NCBI RefSeq assembly: GCF_013359935.1
Contig: NZ_JABMCB010000179.1
Span: forward strand, 124,001 to 188,000
Source: Paenibacillus xylanilyticus
GTDB taxonomy: Bacteria > Bacillota > Bacilli > Paenibacillales > Paenibacillaceae
Reading direction: 5' to 3'
DNA length: 64,000 bases
Numbering within the stretch: position 1 is the stretch's first letter; each line of letters begins with the position of its first letter. This document shows, piece after piece, positions 44,252 through 54,278 of this stretch. Below the pieces are notes generated by a model. It was given only the letters and a program-made list of their open reading frames with translations. It ran no database searches and was not told where the DNA came from. The position numbers and the translations under genes are program-made.

Positions 44252-47200
44252 TTAAGCACTAGCAATTTCGGCTTCCTCATCTTCCAGTCTAACCGAAACC
44301 AGCTTCGATACTCCGCCCTCTTCCATCGTGACACCATATAGAACATCGGCTTCTTCCATCGTGCCTTTCCGGTGAGTAACGACAATAAACTGTGTTTGTT
44401 CAGAGAATTCGCGCAAATACTGGGCGAAACGCACCACATTGGCTTCATCCAGCGCTGCCTCAACTTCATCCAGCACACAGAATGGTACCGGCTTAACGTG
44501 CAGGATAGCGAACAACAGTGCCATCGCCGTTAATGCCCGTTCCCCACCCGACAGTAGCTGCAGGTTTTGCAGCTTTTTGCCTGGTGGCTGGGCCACGATA
44601 TCAATTCCGGTTTCCAGCAGCCGTTCCGGGTCCATGAGAACCAGGTCCGCACGTCCGCCACCAAAGAGCTTGGTAAATACGGTACCGAATTCACGGCGGA
44701 TTGCATCGAACGTTGTCTTGAAACGTTTGGCCATCTCATCTTCCATTTCGCGGATGACTTGATATAACGTCGTTTTGGCTTCCACCAGATCATTTTTCTG
44801 TTCACTAAGGAACTCATAGCGTTCATTGACCCGCTGGAATTCCTCAATCGCGCCAAGATTGACATCACCCAGAGCCGAGATGCTGCGCTTCAGCTTCTGT
44901 ACCTCTGCCTGAGTGCTCTCTACATCTTCCGGTACGGGGTATCGTTCTTTTGCAAGTTCATAACCGAGTTCATAATCATCCATCAGCTTGCGCAGTATAT
45001 TTTCGAGTTCAACGTCAAGCCTGTTGACGGAAATTTCCGTCTGGCGCAGCTGCTCCTCTACTGCTTTTAACTGTGTACGCTGTTCCTTTGTTTCACTCTC
45101 CGCGAGTTCCAGCTTCTTCGACAGTTCGCTTCGTGCGGCACGTTTGAAGTCCAGCTGCTCGGAAGCTTCCGCTTTCTTCAGCTTGAACTGGTTGAGATCT
45201 TCAATCTGTTTGACGCTCTCCACCTGTGTTTTCTTCAGATCTGCTTCCATGGATGCCAGCAGCGTCCGGTTCTGACGCAAATCTTTGACCAGAGATTCGA
45301 CTTCCCGCTCCAGCCGGCGCAGCTGCTCCTCATTCGAGAACCGCTCCTGATCCAGCTTACCTTCTCTGACTTTCAGTTCGGTCAACTGACTTTGCAGCTC
45401 TTCCTTCGCAGACTCATTTGCTTTGCGGGCGAACTCTGCAGCATGAATGGCACGGTGAGTCGCCTTCTCTTCCTCTTCAAGCTGCTCCAGCTTCTGCACA
45501 GCTGCTGCGCGTGCGGTATCCATCTCTTTGATCTCTTCGGTGAAGCCGCTCTTCTCCTGACCTGCCACAGCCACCTGTTCCAGCACGTGACGGAGCTCGT
45601 GCTCGACCTGTTTCATTTCCATGGATGCCTGCTGCTCAGCATTTCGTGTATCGTCACCTGACTGACGCAGCTCGTCCAGCTTGTCCTGACATTGCTCCAA
45701 TTGGGTTTTCACATCATCCACACTGCGATGCAGCTTCACAATTTGGTTTTCGGTATCCAGAATATCCTGATCCAGTTGATCCAGCTGCCGTTTCCGGCTG
45801 AGCAGACTCACATTCTTTTTATGCTGGCTCCCCCCTGTCATGGAACCACCGGCATTAACCACATCCCCTTCAAGGGTCACGACGCGGAATCGGTACTGAC
45901 AGCGGGCAGCAATTTTATTGGCGTATTCCAGTGTTTCGGCAATAATAACATTTCCGAGCAGGCTTCCAATGATATTGGCATAACGGGAATCATATTGTAC
46001 GAGATCAGCACCAATGCCTACAAAACCATCCATGCCTTCAATCATCGAACGCTCACCGGAACCTACCGTACGTGGACGAATAACATCCAACGGCAGGAAT
46101 GTGGCTCTACCCAACTGACGCTGCTTGAGAAAAGCAATGGCTTGTCTTGAAACCGACTCGTTTTCCATAACAACGTGCTGCAAAGCAGCACCCATTGCTG
46201 TTTCTACAGCCAGTTCAATTTTTTCCGGAACTTTGACCAGTTCAGCCACAGCTCCATGTACACCACTAAGAGTGCCTTTACGCGAAGCTTTGAGGACTTC
46301 TTTGACCCCCAACATAAAGCCGTCAAAATCATCCTGCATCTCTTTCATCGTATCCCGGCGAGACACCTGGGCTTCCCGTTTCTGTTCCCACTTGCGAACC
46401 GTGCTGCGACTCTCTTCCAGCAGCTTCTGCAAGGATTGCAGACGTTCACTTTCGGTAATGTATCCGCCGCGCAAATCGCTGATTTCCTTACCTAAACGGA
46501 CAACTTTTTTCTCGATATCCGCTTTTCGGGCTTCCAGCGTTCCCTTCTGCTCTTCCCACTTGCCGGATTCCTCGGTTGCCCGGTTCATTCGACGCTCGAG
46601 CGATTCTTTCTGCTGATCTGCATATCGAATCTCATTGCGCGTTTGAGCCATCTGGTTCATCAGTTCCAGCAAATTACCCTTGAGGCTTTCCTCCTGCTGC
46701 TGACTGATTCCTCCAGTAACCCCTATGAGTTTCGCTTCCTCTTCAGAAAGGCGATTTCTCACTTCATCAAGTTCCTGTTCCAGCTTGCCAAACTTCTCGC
46801 GTAATGCAAGCAGCTCAGTCTCACGCTCCCGATGTCTTTCCTCACTTGCAGCCAGCGTAACCGTTAACTGCTCATGATTGGTTTGTAAATGGCGTGAACG
46901 CTCCTTGAGCAATTCTCCATGCCCTTCACTTTTCTCCGTTGCTTCACTGAATTGCAGCAAAGCGGATTGCAGCTGTTCCGTCTCCGTTTCCAGAATTCGC
47001 AGTGCATTCCGGTCGCTTTCCAGCTTGGCATCATGGGTGGAGACAATTGCAGCCAGGCCGACCTCTTCTTCTTTTAACGAGTGTAACCGCTCGTTCGCCT
47101 TGCTCCAGGATGCATGAATCTGCTCGATCTGGTACACGTACATGGAGATTTCCTTCGATTTGAGCTGTCCACGCAATTCCTTGTAGTGAATCGCTTTTTC

Positions 47201-47827
47201 CGATTGTTCTCGGAGCGGGCCAATCTGGTCCTCCAGTTCTGTAACCAAATCATGAATACGCAGCAGGTTTTGCTCCGTCTCGTCCAGTTTGCGTGTAGCG
47301 TCACGTTTACGCGATTTATATTTCACAATACCGGATGCCTCTTCAAAAATACCTCTGCGATCCTCGGAACGGGTACTCAAAATCTCCTCGATACGTCCCT
47401 GTCCGATAATCGAGTAAGCTTCCTTTCCGATCCCGGTATCCATAAACAATTCCGTTATATCCTTCAAACGACAGGACTGCTTGTTGATAAAATATTCGCT
47501 GTCCCCGCTGCGATGTACACGACGAGTCACCGTCACTTCACCAAAATCAAGGGCAAGTGCGTGATCCTCGTTATCCAGCGTCAGGGACACTTCACCATAA
47601 TTGACGGCTTTCCTTGCATCACTGCCAGCAAAAATGATGTCTTCCATCTTGCCACCCCGCAGCGATTTGGCACTTTGTTCTCCAAGTACCCAGCGAATGC
47701 CGTCTGAAATATTACTCTTGCCACTTCCGTTCGGACCTACAACTGCAGTAATACCACGAACGAATTCCATTTCTGTTTTGTCGGCGAATGACTTGAATCC
47801 ACCCAGTTCAATCCGTTTCAGAAACAT
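44252..47827 (-). CDS. smc: Chromosome condensation ATPase SMC
   Basis: 1191 aa. The N-terminal head carries Walker A GPNGSGKSNISDGIRWVLGE. Two long coiled coils (about 165-500 and 675-1015) flank the hinge (about 500-670, including GSMTGGSQHKKN). The C-terminal head has signature LSGGERALTAMALLFAI and Walker B PFCVLDEVEAALDEANV. It organises and segregates chromosomes with ScpAB. The ATG at 47827 gives the family start MFLKRIELGGFKSFAD; the GTG at 47842 overlaps the GGAGG ribosome binding site. Confidence 0.98.
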   Translation of the reverse strand: MFLKRIELGGFKSFADKTEMEFVRGITAVVGPNGSGKSNISDGIRWVLGEQSAKSLRGGKMEDIIFAGSDARKAVNYGEVSLTLDNEDHALALDFGEVTVTRRVHRSGDSEYFINKQSCRLKDITELFMDTGIGKEAYSIIGQGRIEEILSTRSEDRRGIFEEASGIVKYKSRKRDATRKLDETEQNLLRIHDLVTELEDQIGPLREQSEKAIHYKELRGQLKSKEISMYVYQIEQIHASWSKANERLHSLKEEEVGLAAIVSTHDAKLESDRNALRILETETEQLQSALLQFSEATEKSEGHGELLKERSRHLQTNHEQLTVTLAASEERHRERETELLALREKFGKLEQELDEVRNRLSEEEAKLIGVTGGISQQQEESLKGNLLELMNQMAQTRNEIRYADQQKESLERRMNRATEESGKWEEQKGTLEARKADIEKKVVRLGKEISDLRGGYITESERLQSLQKLLEESRSTVRKWEQKREAQVSRRDTMKEMQDDFDGFMLGVKEVLKASRKGTLSGVHGAVAELVKVPEKIELAVETAMGAALQHVVMENESVSRQAIAFLKQRQLGRATFLPLDVIRPRTVGSGERSMIEGMDGFVGIGADLVQYDSRYANIIGSLLGNVIIAETLEYANKIAARCQYRFRVVTLEGDVVNAGGSMTGGSQHKKNVSLLSRKRQLDQLDQDILDTENQIVKLHRSVDDVKTQLEQCQDKLDELRQSGDDTRNAEQQASMEMKQVEHELRHVLEQVAVAGQEKSGFTEEIKEMDTARAAAVQKLEQLEEEEKATHRAIHAAEFARKANESAKEELQSQLTELKVREGKLDQERFSNEEQLRRLEREVESLVKDLRQNRTLLASMEADLKKTQVESVKQIEDLNQFKLKKAEASEQLDFKRAARSELSKKLELAESETKEQRTQLKAVEEQLRQTEISVNRLDVELENILRKLMDDYELGYELAKERYPVPEDVESTQAEVQKLKRSISALGDVNLGAIEEFQRVNERYEFLSEQKNDLVEAKTTLYQVIREMEDEMAKRFKTTFDAIRREFGTVFTKLFGGGRADLVLMDPERLLETGIDIVAQPPGKKLQNLQLLSGGERALTAMALLFAILHVKPVPFCVLDEVEAALDEANVVRFAQYLREFSEQTQFIVVTHRKGTMEEADVLYGVTMEEGGVSKLVSVRLEDEEAEIASA

Positions 47828-47926
47828 AGGGTATCCCGTCACCTCCTCTTGCTTATTTCAAGTGTTCCTCCAGCGCTAATCATGGATCAGGGATGAATAA
47901 AGCTCCCGAACCCTCTCTTTACAAAA

Positions 47927-47995
47927 AAAAGAGCAAAAAGCAGTCCGGCCGATAATTTCCGCCGGGGCGGACCCGAGGGGCTGCTCTTTGCTCTT
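47927..47995 (-). terminator. Long hairpin terminator between rnc and smc
   Basis: The arms AAGAGCAAAAAGCAGTCC (47929-47946) and GGGGCTGCTCTTTGCTCTT (47977-47995) form an extended stem with a GC-rich inner part. It is followed on the minus strand by eight T. It would insulate smc-ftsY from the fab-rnc transcript. Confidence 0.85.
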
Positions 47996-48023
47996 CGTTT
48001 GTCTATGCGCTACCCGGTAAAAC

Positions 48024-48722
48024 TCAGGCTTCCGGAAGCTTTAATCGATCAAGCGCTGCGGATGCAGCCTGCTGCTCGGCTTCCTTTTTGGAACGTCCTG
48101 TACCTCGGCCAAGCCGTTCTTGGCCCATATGGACCTCCGAGACAAACTCACGTTCATGGGCAGGGCCCCGTTCTTCGACGATCCGATACTCCAGAGCTCC
48201 CATATTGTGATGCTGAGTGAGTTCCTGCAGTTCCGTCTTGTAATCGCTCATCTGGAGCTTACCGCCCAGAACGATTAACGGAAAAACATGCTGGTCCAGA
48301 AACGTTCTGACTGGCTCCAGTCCCTGATCCAGATACAATGCACCGATGAAAGATTCAAACACATCAGCCAGCAAAGCCGGCCGTGTTCGTCCTCCCGTCA
48401 GTTCCTCACCTTTACCAAGAAGTACATACTGCCCAAAACCAAGTGCTTCTGCAAATTTGACGAGGGAAGGTTCGCAGACAATGGATGCCCGCAGCTTCGT
48501 TAATTCACCTTCCGGACGGTTAGGATACAAATGATACAAGTATTCCGATACAGTCAACTCAAGCACCGCATCGCCCAGAAATTCCAGACGTTCGTTATCC
48601 TGGTGCTGACTGAACCGGTGTTCGTTTACATAAGAAGCATGGGTAAACGCTTGTTTTAAAAGCTGCCTGTTGTCAAATTTGATTTGAAGTTTGTGTTGTA
48701 ACTGCTTCAGATCTTCACTCAA
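48024..48722 (-). CDS. rnc: Ribonuclease III
   Basis: 232 aa from a TTG start at 48722, 9 nt after AAGGGG and 13 nt after the fabF stop. The RIII domain has [11 protein letters not shown] and the catalytic signature [14 protein letters not shown], with [15 protein letters not shown]. The C-terminal dsRNA-binding domain begins [11 protein letters not shown] and ends [19 protein letters not shown]. It cleaves double-stranded RNA, including rRNA precursors and scRNA. A longer frame to 48809 would overlap fabF by 74 nt and is unlikely. Confidence 0.96.
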   Translation of the reverse strand: MSEDLKQLQHKLQIKFDNRQLLKQAFTHASYVNEHRFSQHQDNERLEFLGDAVLELTVSEYLYHLYPNRPEGELTKLRASIVCEPSLVKFAEALGFGQYVLLGKGEELTGGRTRPALLADVFESFIGALYLDQGLEPVRTFLDQHVFPLIVLGGKLQMSDYKTELQELTQHHNMGALEYRIVEERGPAHEREFVSEVHMGQERLGRGTGRSKKEAEQQAASAALDRLKLPEA

Positions 48723-48735
48723 ACGAACTAGCCCC

Positions 48736-49974
48736 TTATGCTTCAAATTTTTTGAGAATAATGGTGGCATTGTGACCGCCGAATCCAAATGAGTTGGACA
48801 TGGCAACATTCACTTTGGTTTGACGCGGAACATTTGGCACATAATCCAGATCACATTCCGGATCCTGATTTTCCAAATTGATCGTAGGTGCGAGTGTCTG
48901 ATGAGTCAGCGACAGTCCGCAAATTACAGCTTCCACGCCACCGGCTGCACCCAGCATGTGACCTGTCATTGATTTGGTAGAACTTACTGCGAGCTTGTAC
49001 GCATGATCACCAAACGCCTTCTTGATTGCAAGCGTTTCGGATCTGTCACCCACCGGAGTTGAGGTACCATGTGCATTGATGTAGTCCACTTCTTCCGGTT
49101 CAATTCCCGCATTGCGAAGTGCCATCTTCATGCAGCGTGCCGCTCCATCCGGATCCGGTTCAGTCATGTGATGCGCATCGCCCGTAAGGCCGTAACCAAT
49201 GACCTCACCATAAATACGTGCACCGCGTTTCTGAGCATGTTCCAGCGATTCCAGAACCAGGATACCTGCTCCTTCACCCATAACGAAGCCATCACGACCT
49301 GTATCGAAAGGACGGCTTGCCTTAGCCGGCTCGTCATTGCGGGTCGACATTGCACGCATTGCACAGAAACCAGCCAGACCCGTTGGTCTGATTGTTGCCT
49401 CGGCACCACCACAGATCATTGCATCTGCATCTCCATTAGCAATCAATTTGAAGGAGTCTCCAATGGAGTGTGTTCCTGTCGCACAGGCTGTGACTACGTT
49501 GATGTTCGGACCTTTTGCTCCAAGAGAAATCGACATTTGGCCAGAAGCCATGTTGGAGATCATCATGGGGATGAAGAATGGGCTTACCCGTTTTGGACCT
49601 TTTTGCAGCAATGCATTATGCTGGTCCTCCCAGGTTCCCAGTCCGCCAATACCCGATCCGATGGATACACCAAACCGCTCTGCATCAATGTTCTCATCGA
49701 TCTTCAAACCGCTGTCTTCCACAGCTTTGAATCCGGCTGCAACGGCAAACTGAACAAAACGGTCCATTTTGCGGGCATCCTTACGATCCATATATTCATC
49801 CGGGTTGAAATCCTTAATTTCGGCAGCAATTTGTGTCGTGTATTCACTCACATCAAAGGCCTCAATCTGAGAGATCCCGGACTTACCTGCCATTAAACTT
49901 CCCCAGAACGTTTCCAAATCTTTTCCGAGCGATGTCATTACGCCCATTCCGGTAATTACTACTCTTTGTTTCAA
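48736..49974 (-). CDS. fabF: Beta-ketoacyl-ACP synthase II
   Basis: 412 aa condensing enzyme extending acyl-ACP with malonyl-ACP. The nucleophile is C164 in [13 protein letters not shown]; histidines are in [12 protein letters not shown] and [13 protein letters not shown]. The start is a TTG at 49974 with GAGGTGA 6 nt upstream; ATG is not available nearby. It belongs to the fapR-plsX-fabH-fabD-fabG-acpP-fabF-rnc run, but a structured 178-nt gap separates it from acpP. Confidence 0.97.
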   Translation of the reverse strand: MKQRVVITGMGVMTSLGKDLETFWGSLMAGKSGISQIEAFDVSEYTTQIAAEIKDFNPDEYMDRKDARKMDRFVQFAVAAGFKAVEDSGLKIDENIDAERFGVSIGSGIGGLGTWEDQHNALLQKGPKRVSPFFIPMMISNMASGQMSISLGAKGPNINVVTACATGTHSIGDSFKLIANGDADAMICGGAEATIRPTGLAGFCAMRAMSTRNDEPAKASRPFDTGRDGFVMGEGAGILVLESLEHAQKRGARIYGEVIGYGLTGDAHHMTEPDPDGAARCMKMALRNAGIEPEEVDYINAHGTSTPVGDRSETLAIKKAFGDHAYKLAVSSTKSMTGHMLGAAGGVEAVICGLSLTHQTLAPTINLENQDPECDLDYVPNVPRQTKVNVAMSNSFGFGGHNATIILKKFEA

Positions 49975-50112
49975 ACCGACTCACCTCTATATCGACTGCT
50001 TTACGCAATTATTTTGTGGGAATATCCGCAAGCGGATGTTGACCAATCAGGATCCGAAAACCTCGTTTGGCCAGCATCGCTGCGGAATGAGAAAAACCAA
50101 TGAATGATGAGA

Positions 50113-50144
50113 AGTCCCGCCTGTTCGAAAACAGGTGCGGGACT
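50113..50144 (-). repeat. Hairpin in the acpP-fabF gap
   Basis: The arms AGTCCCGC (50113-50120) and GCGGGACT (50137-50144) have inner CTGT/ACAG pairs and no U-tract on the minus strand. It starts 9 nt after the acpP stop, where it could protect the 3' end of the very abundant acpP message or reduce fabF read-through. Confidence 0.6.
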
Positions 50145-50152
50145 GAATGACT

Positions 50153-50386
50153 TTAGGTATGAGATTGTATGTAGTTTACAACTTCACCTACGGTCGTGAT
50201 TTTTTCTGCATCTTCATCAGAGATTTCCAAATCGAATTCATCTTCCAATTCCATGACCAATTCCACTACATCCAAAGAATCAGCACCCAAATCTTCTTTG
50301 AAAGATGCTTCAAGTGTAACTTCAGCTTCGTCTGCGCCCAAGCGGTCGACGACGATGCGTTTTACACGCTCCAATACATCGGACAT
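50153..50386 (-). CDS. acpP: Acyl carrier protein
   Basis: 77 aa acidic helical protein, beginning [20 protein letters not shown], with the phosphopantetheine attachment site S37 in the [19 protein letters not shown] motif. GGAGGAGGTG precedes the ATG at 50386; the frame continues upstream to 50446 but that part is not coding. It carries intermediates for all Fab enzymes encoded around it. Confidence 0.98.
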   Translation of the reverse strand: MSDVLERVKRIVVDRLGADEAEVTLEASFKEDLGADSLDVVELVMELEDEFDLEISDEDAEKITTVGEVVNYIQSHT

Positions 50387-50428
50387 CCGGTTCACCTCCT
50401 CCTTGGTATTATACGAGAATCGCAGGCA

Positions 50429-50488
50429 AAATGCCATAGAAGACATATGCGGCTCCCGGCCGGGGAATCCGGCCTTTTTCCGGCATTT
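50429..50488. repeat. Structured fabG-acpP intergenic element
   Basis: Outer arms AAATGCC/GGCATTT (50429-50435/50482-50488) enclose a strong GGCCGG/CCGGCC hairpin (50458-50463/50469-50474). Read on the plus strand the inner hairpin is followed by TTTTT, i.e. it has the form of an intrinsic terminator antisense to the operon. On the minus strand it lies in the acpP leader. Confidence 0.55.
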
Positions 50489-50537
50489 CGGATCGTCCAG
50501 CGCCTGTTCCCCGACTGTTGTTCAAGTCCGGGAAGAA

Positions 50538-51290
50538 TTACATGTACATGCCGCCATCGACATGCAATGTCTGCCCTGTCATATACGATGAAGCTTCCGA
50601 AGCCAGGAACGTAACAACTCCGGCGATTTCATCCGGCTGTCCCAGTCGGGACAGCGGAATGCCACTCAGCATACCATCCACCAGCTCCTGTGACAATTCC
50701 TTGGTCATATCCGTCTCTATAAACCCTGGTGCAACACAGTTAACCGTGATGCCCCGGGAAGCCAGTTCACGAGCGGATGCCTTGGTCAAACCGATTACCC
50801 CCGCCTTGGCAGCAACATAGTTTGCTTGTCCGGCATTACCCAGAACACCCACAACAGAGGATATATTGATGATTCTGCCAGAGCGTTGTTTCATCATAGG
50901 CCGAGTTACAGCCTTAAGACAGTTAAATACACCTTTGAGATTAGTCTCAATAACTTGGTCAAACTCTTCCTCTTTCATGCGCATGATCAGATTGTCACGT
51001 GTAATCCCTGCGTTATTAATCAGAATGTCGACGTTGCCCCATGCTTCAAGTGTAGCCTTTACCATTTGTTCAGCTTCATCCATTACACCAACATTGGCCT
51101 GGATGGTCATGGCCTGAACTCCTTTGGCGCGAATGGCTTCCGCCACTTCTTCGGCTGCAGCCTGACTGCCTGCATAGTTTACCGCAACATTGGCGCCGGC
51201 TTCAGCCAAAGCGAGTGCAATGCTGCGTCCGATTCCACGGGATGCACCAGTAACCAGCGCGTTTTTACCTTCTAACGGTTTAGACAACAT
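50538..51290 (-). CDS. fabG: 3-oxoacyl-ACP reductase
   Basis: 250 aa short-chain dehydrogenase. NADP-binding [33 protein letters not shown], the catalytic S...YxxxK set in [22 protein letters not shown], and C-terminal [12 protein letters not shown] are present. It reduces beta-ketoacyl-ACP in fatty acid elongation. The ATG at 51290 follows AGGAGG with 4 nt spacing. Confidence 0.97.
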   Translation of the reverse strand: MLSKPLEGKNALVTGASRGIGRSIALALAEAGANVAVNYAGSQAAAEEVAEAIRAKGVQAMTIQANVGVMDEAEQMVKATLEAWGNVDILINNAGITRDNLIMRMKEEEFDQVIETNLKGVFNCLKAVTRPMMKQRSGRIINISSVVGVLGNAGQANYVAAKAGVIGLTKASARELASRGITVNCVAPGFIETDMTKELSQELVDGMLSGIPLSRLGQPDEIAGVVTFLASEASSYMTGQTLHVDGGMYM

Positions 51291-51324
51291 AATTCCTCCT
51301 TTCCCCAAATAACCTGTGATTCAA

Positions 51325-52257
51325 TCACTTCAATGCAGCTGCAGTAGCTTCAAGCGTTTCAAGACTGTTTACATTGTACAATTTTACGGATTTATCTGTT
51401 TTTTTAATCAACCCGGTCAGTACACTTCCGGAACCAATCTCAATGAAGGTGTCTACACCCTGCTCAATCAACCATGTCACACTGTCTTCCCATAAAACCG
51501 GAGAATAGACCTGTTCTGTCAACAATTGTTGAAACTGTCCATTTTCAGCAGGTCTTGCCGTCACGTTTGCGACTACAGGAACCTTGGCTGGAGAGAATGT
51601 TACGGTTTGCAGCTTGTCTGCAAGTTTCTCAGCAGCCTCCTTCATCAGAGAGGAATGAAAAGGACCGCTCACTTCCAGTGCAATGGCACGCTTGCCGCCA
51701 GCTTCCTTCACCCGTTCCGCTACGGCAGCTACACCTTCTTTGACACCGGAAATAACAATTTGACCCGGACAATTCATGTTGGCAAGTTCAACCGTATGAC
51801 CGCTTTCGGATACGTCCCGGCAAAGCACCCCCAGCGCTTCCCGATCCGCTCCCAGTACTGCAGCCATCGCCCCTTGTCCGCCTGGTACAGCCTGCTCCAT
51901 ATACTGGCCACGTGCCCGGACAATACCCACAGCATCCGCAAACGATAGAACGTTCGCTGCAACGAGAGCACTGTATTCACCCAGACTGTGTCCAGCCGTA
52001 TAGTCAGGCTGAATCCCTTTTTCTCTAAAAGCTTCAAGCAAAGCGATGCTTGCTGTCAACAGAGCCGGTTGAGTATTTGATGTCTGTTTCAACTCGGCCT
52101 CCGGACCTTCAAACACGAGATTACTCAGCGAGAAGCCTAGTGTTTCGTCTGCTGTACGAAAAATTTCAGTTGCCGCAGGCACGGACTCATACGCGTCCTT
52201 CGCCATGCCTACCGCCTGTGATCCCTGTCCGGGAAATACAAATGCTATTTTACCCAT
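51325..52257 (-). CDS. fabD: Malonyl-CoA:ACP transacylase
   Basis: 310 aa from the ATG at 52257, 9 nt after GGGAGAG; an ATG three codons earlier touches the ribosome binding site. Oxyanion-loop FPGQGSQAVGM, nucleophile S91 in AGHSLGEYSAL and catalytic His in SGPFHSSLM identify it. It supplies malonyl-ACP for FabH and FabF. It is located between fabH and fabG as in B. subtilis. Confidence 0.97.
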   Translation of the reverse strand: MGKIAFVFPGQGSQAVGMAKDAYESVPAATEIFRTADETLGFSLSNLVFEGPEAELKQTSNTQPALLTASIALLEAFREKGIQPDYTAGHSLGEYSALVAANVLSFADAVGIVRARGQYMEQAVPGGQGAMAAVLGADREALGVLCRDVSESGHTVELANMNCPGQIVISGVKEGVAAVAERVKEAGGKRAIALEVSGPFHSSLMKEAAEKLADKLQTVTFSPAKVPVVANVTARPAENGQFQQLLTEQVYSPVLWEDSVTWLIEQGVDTFIEIGSGSVLTGLIKKTDKSVKLYNVNSLETLEATAAALK

Positions 52258-52284
52258 CAGATTCATCTCTCCCAGCTGTCTAGT

Positions 52285-53274
52285 TTACCATACGAGTACA
52301 GATGCACCCCAAGTCAGTCCGCCTCCGAACCCAACCATTAATATGGTGTCTCCGGCTTTCATGCGGCCTTCCTCAGCAGCTTCCACCAGAGCAAGCGGGA
52401 TTGACGCTGCTGAAGTATTTGCGTATTTGTCTACGTTAACAACCACTTTTTCTTCAGGAAGCTCAAGACGCTGCATGGCGGATTGAATGATTCGAATATT
52501 CGCCTGGTGAGGAACAAAAAGATCCACATCCGTACGATCCAGACCAGCCTTGCGCAGTACTTCAACTGTAGCTGTGCCCATCACACGCACCGCAAATTTG
52601 AATACTTCACGGCCGTTCATGTAGATGTAGTGCTTTTTGTTTTCAACAGTCTCCGCGGATGCAGGCAAACGGGAACCGCCGCCTTCCAATTGAAGCAGGC
52701 CGCCGCCTGCACCTTCTGCCCCAAGGTCAAATGACTTGAATCCACGGCCTTCCGGCACTTCTCCAACGACTACCGCGCCTGCTCCATCTCCAAACAACAC
52801 GCAGGTGTTGCGGTCTGTATAATCCGTGATACGGGAAAGACAATCCGCGCCAATAACGAGTGCATTGTTATACATGCCACTCTGGATAAAGCTGGTTGCT
52901 GTTGCAAGTCCATATACGAAACCTGAGCATGCAGCAGACAGATCAAATGCCGCTGCCCCTTTGGCACCAAGCTTGTCCTGCAAAATGCAGGCTGTAGAAG
53001 GAAAGGCGGAATCCGGCGTGATGGTTGCAACAATGATCAAATCCAGATCACTGCCTGTCATTCCTGCGGATTCAAGTGCCTTAATGGCTGCCTCGTACGC
53101 CAAATCCGAAGTCGCCTGATCAGGAGCAGCGATATGACGTTCCTTGATTCCCGTGCGGCTGACGATCCACTCATCATTCGTATCAACCATCTTTTCCAGG
53201 TCACTGTTTGTCAAAATTTTCTCAGGTACATATTTCCCTGTACCGATAACCCCTACCGGGCGCAAATTATTCAT
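52285..53274 (-). CDS. fabH: Beta-ketoacyl-ACP synthase III
   Basis: 329 aa from the ATG at 53274 (GGAAGTGA upstream). The triad is C116 in LSAACSGFVYG, H256 in VPHQANIRI and N286 in KYANTSAAS. It starts fatty acid synthesis, in Firmicutes usually from branched acyl-CoA primers. It ends with GFGGGLTWGASVLVW. It follows plsX with an 8-nt gap, unlike B. subtilis where fabHA is elsewhere. Confidence 0.97.
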   Translation of the reverse strand: MNNLRPVGVIGTGKYVPEKILTNSDLEKMVDTNDEWIVSRTGIKERHIAAPDQATSDLAYEAAIKALESAGMTGSDLDLIIVATITPDSAFPSTACILQDKLGAKGAAAFDLSAACSGFVYGLATATSFIQSGMYNNALVIGADCLSRITDYTDRNTCVLFGDGAGAVVVGEVPEGRGFKSFDLGAEGAGGGLLQLEGGGSRLPASAETVENKKHYIYMNGREVFKFAVRVMGTATVEVLRKAGLDRTDVDLFVPHQANIRIIQSAMQRLELPEEKVVVNVDKYANTSAASIPLALVEAAEEGRMKAGDTILMVGFGGGLTWGASVLVW

Positions 53275-53282
53275 GTCGTCAC

Positions 53283-54278
53283 TCACTTCCCGCTAATTTC
53301 CTTAGATATGCTCTCCACCAGTTGGTTCTGAACTGCGATTCTTGCTTGGCGAACTGCGTTTTTGATGGCATTGCCATCGGCTGATCCATGACTTTTCACA
53401 ACGAGTCTGCTCAAACCGAGAAGCGGCGCACCGCCATGCTCGGTATAATCCAGTTTCCGTTTCAGACCGCGCAGCTCAGGCATGAGCACGGCAGCGGCCA
53501 GTTTGCTTTTGAGCGACGATGAGAACTGCTCCTTAAGCAGCGCGAAGATGGCACCGGCTGTGCCTTCCAGCGATTTCAACAATATGTTACCGGCAAACCC
53601 GTCACACACAAGCACATCACATGCACCTGTCAGTACATCACGAGCTTCCACGTTACCAACGAATTGAATCGGAAGCTGCTCCAGCAGCGGATAAGCATGC
53701 TTCGTAAGCTCATTCCCCTTGCCCGGCTCTGTTCCAACATTGAGCAAACCCACTCTAGGAGAGTTTACGCCTTGTACCTTCTGCCGATACAGGCTGCCCA
53801 TAAGTCCATACTGTGCTAAGTGCTCGGGCTTCGCATCCATGTTCGCTCCCAGATCAAGTGCAAGCACGCCCACATCATCTATGGTTGGAATCATCGGTGC
53901 AAGCGCCGGACGTTCAATGCCTTCCATACGACCCACCACGAGCAGCCCTGTTGTCATTAGCGCTCCGGTATTGCCTGCAGAGATCATGGCATCTGCTTCG
54001 CCTTCCTTCAGCATGCGGCCCGCGACCACCATAGAGGCATCCTTCTTGCGACGAACCGCCTTCACAGGTTCATCATCAGAACCAATCACCTCTGAAGCGT
54101 GACGCACAGACAGGTTGGCTGGCTTGACGGCTGACTGATTCAAAATCGGCTCCAGCTTGGCTTCATCGCCAACAAGCACGATCTGTGTATCCGCCCATTC
54201 CGTAGCGGCAGCAATTGCACCTTCTACCGTTGCCTTGGGTGCATGATCGCCTCCCATAGCATCAATGACGATTTTCAT
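53283..54278 (-). CDS. plsX: Acyl-ACP:phosphate acyltransferase PlsX
   Basis: 331 aa. It begins MKIVIDAMGGDHAPKATVEGAI and contains SAGNTGALMTTGLLVVGRMEGIERPALAPMIP and VCDGFAGNILLKSLEGTAGAI. It makes acyl-phosphate for PlsY, the first step of phosphatidic acid synthesis. Its ATG overlaps the fapR stop by 4 nt (ATGA), coupling it to the regulator. Confidence 0.97.
   Translation of the reverse strand: MKIVIDAMGGDHAPKATVEGAIAAATEWADTQIVLVGDEAKLEPILNQSAVKPANLSVRHASEVIGSDDEPVKAVRRKKDASMVVAGRMLKEGEADAMISAGNTGALMTTGLLVVGRMEGIERPALAPMIPTIDDVGVLALDLGANMDAKPEHLAQYGLMGSLYRQKVQGVNSPRVGLLNVGTEPGKGNELTKHAYPLLEQLPIQFVGNVEARDVLTGACDVLVCDGFAGNILLKSLEGTAGAIFALLKEQFSSSLKSKLAAAVLMPELRGLKRKLDYTEHGGAPLLGLSRLVVKSHGSADGNAIKNAVRQARIAVQNQLVESISKEISGK

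Noticed and set aside
49069..49896. 275-codon plus-strand frame opposite fabF
   Set aside because: Complement of a highly conserved coding sequence; no independent features.
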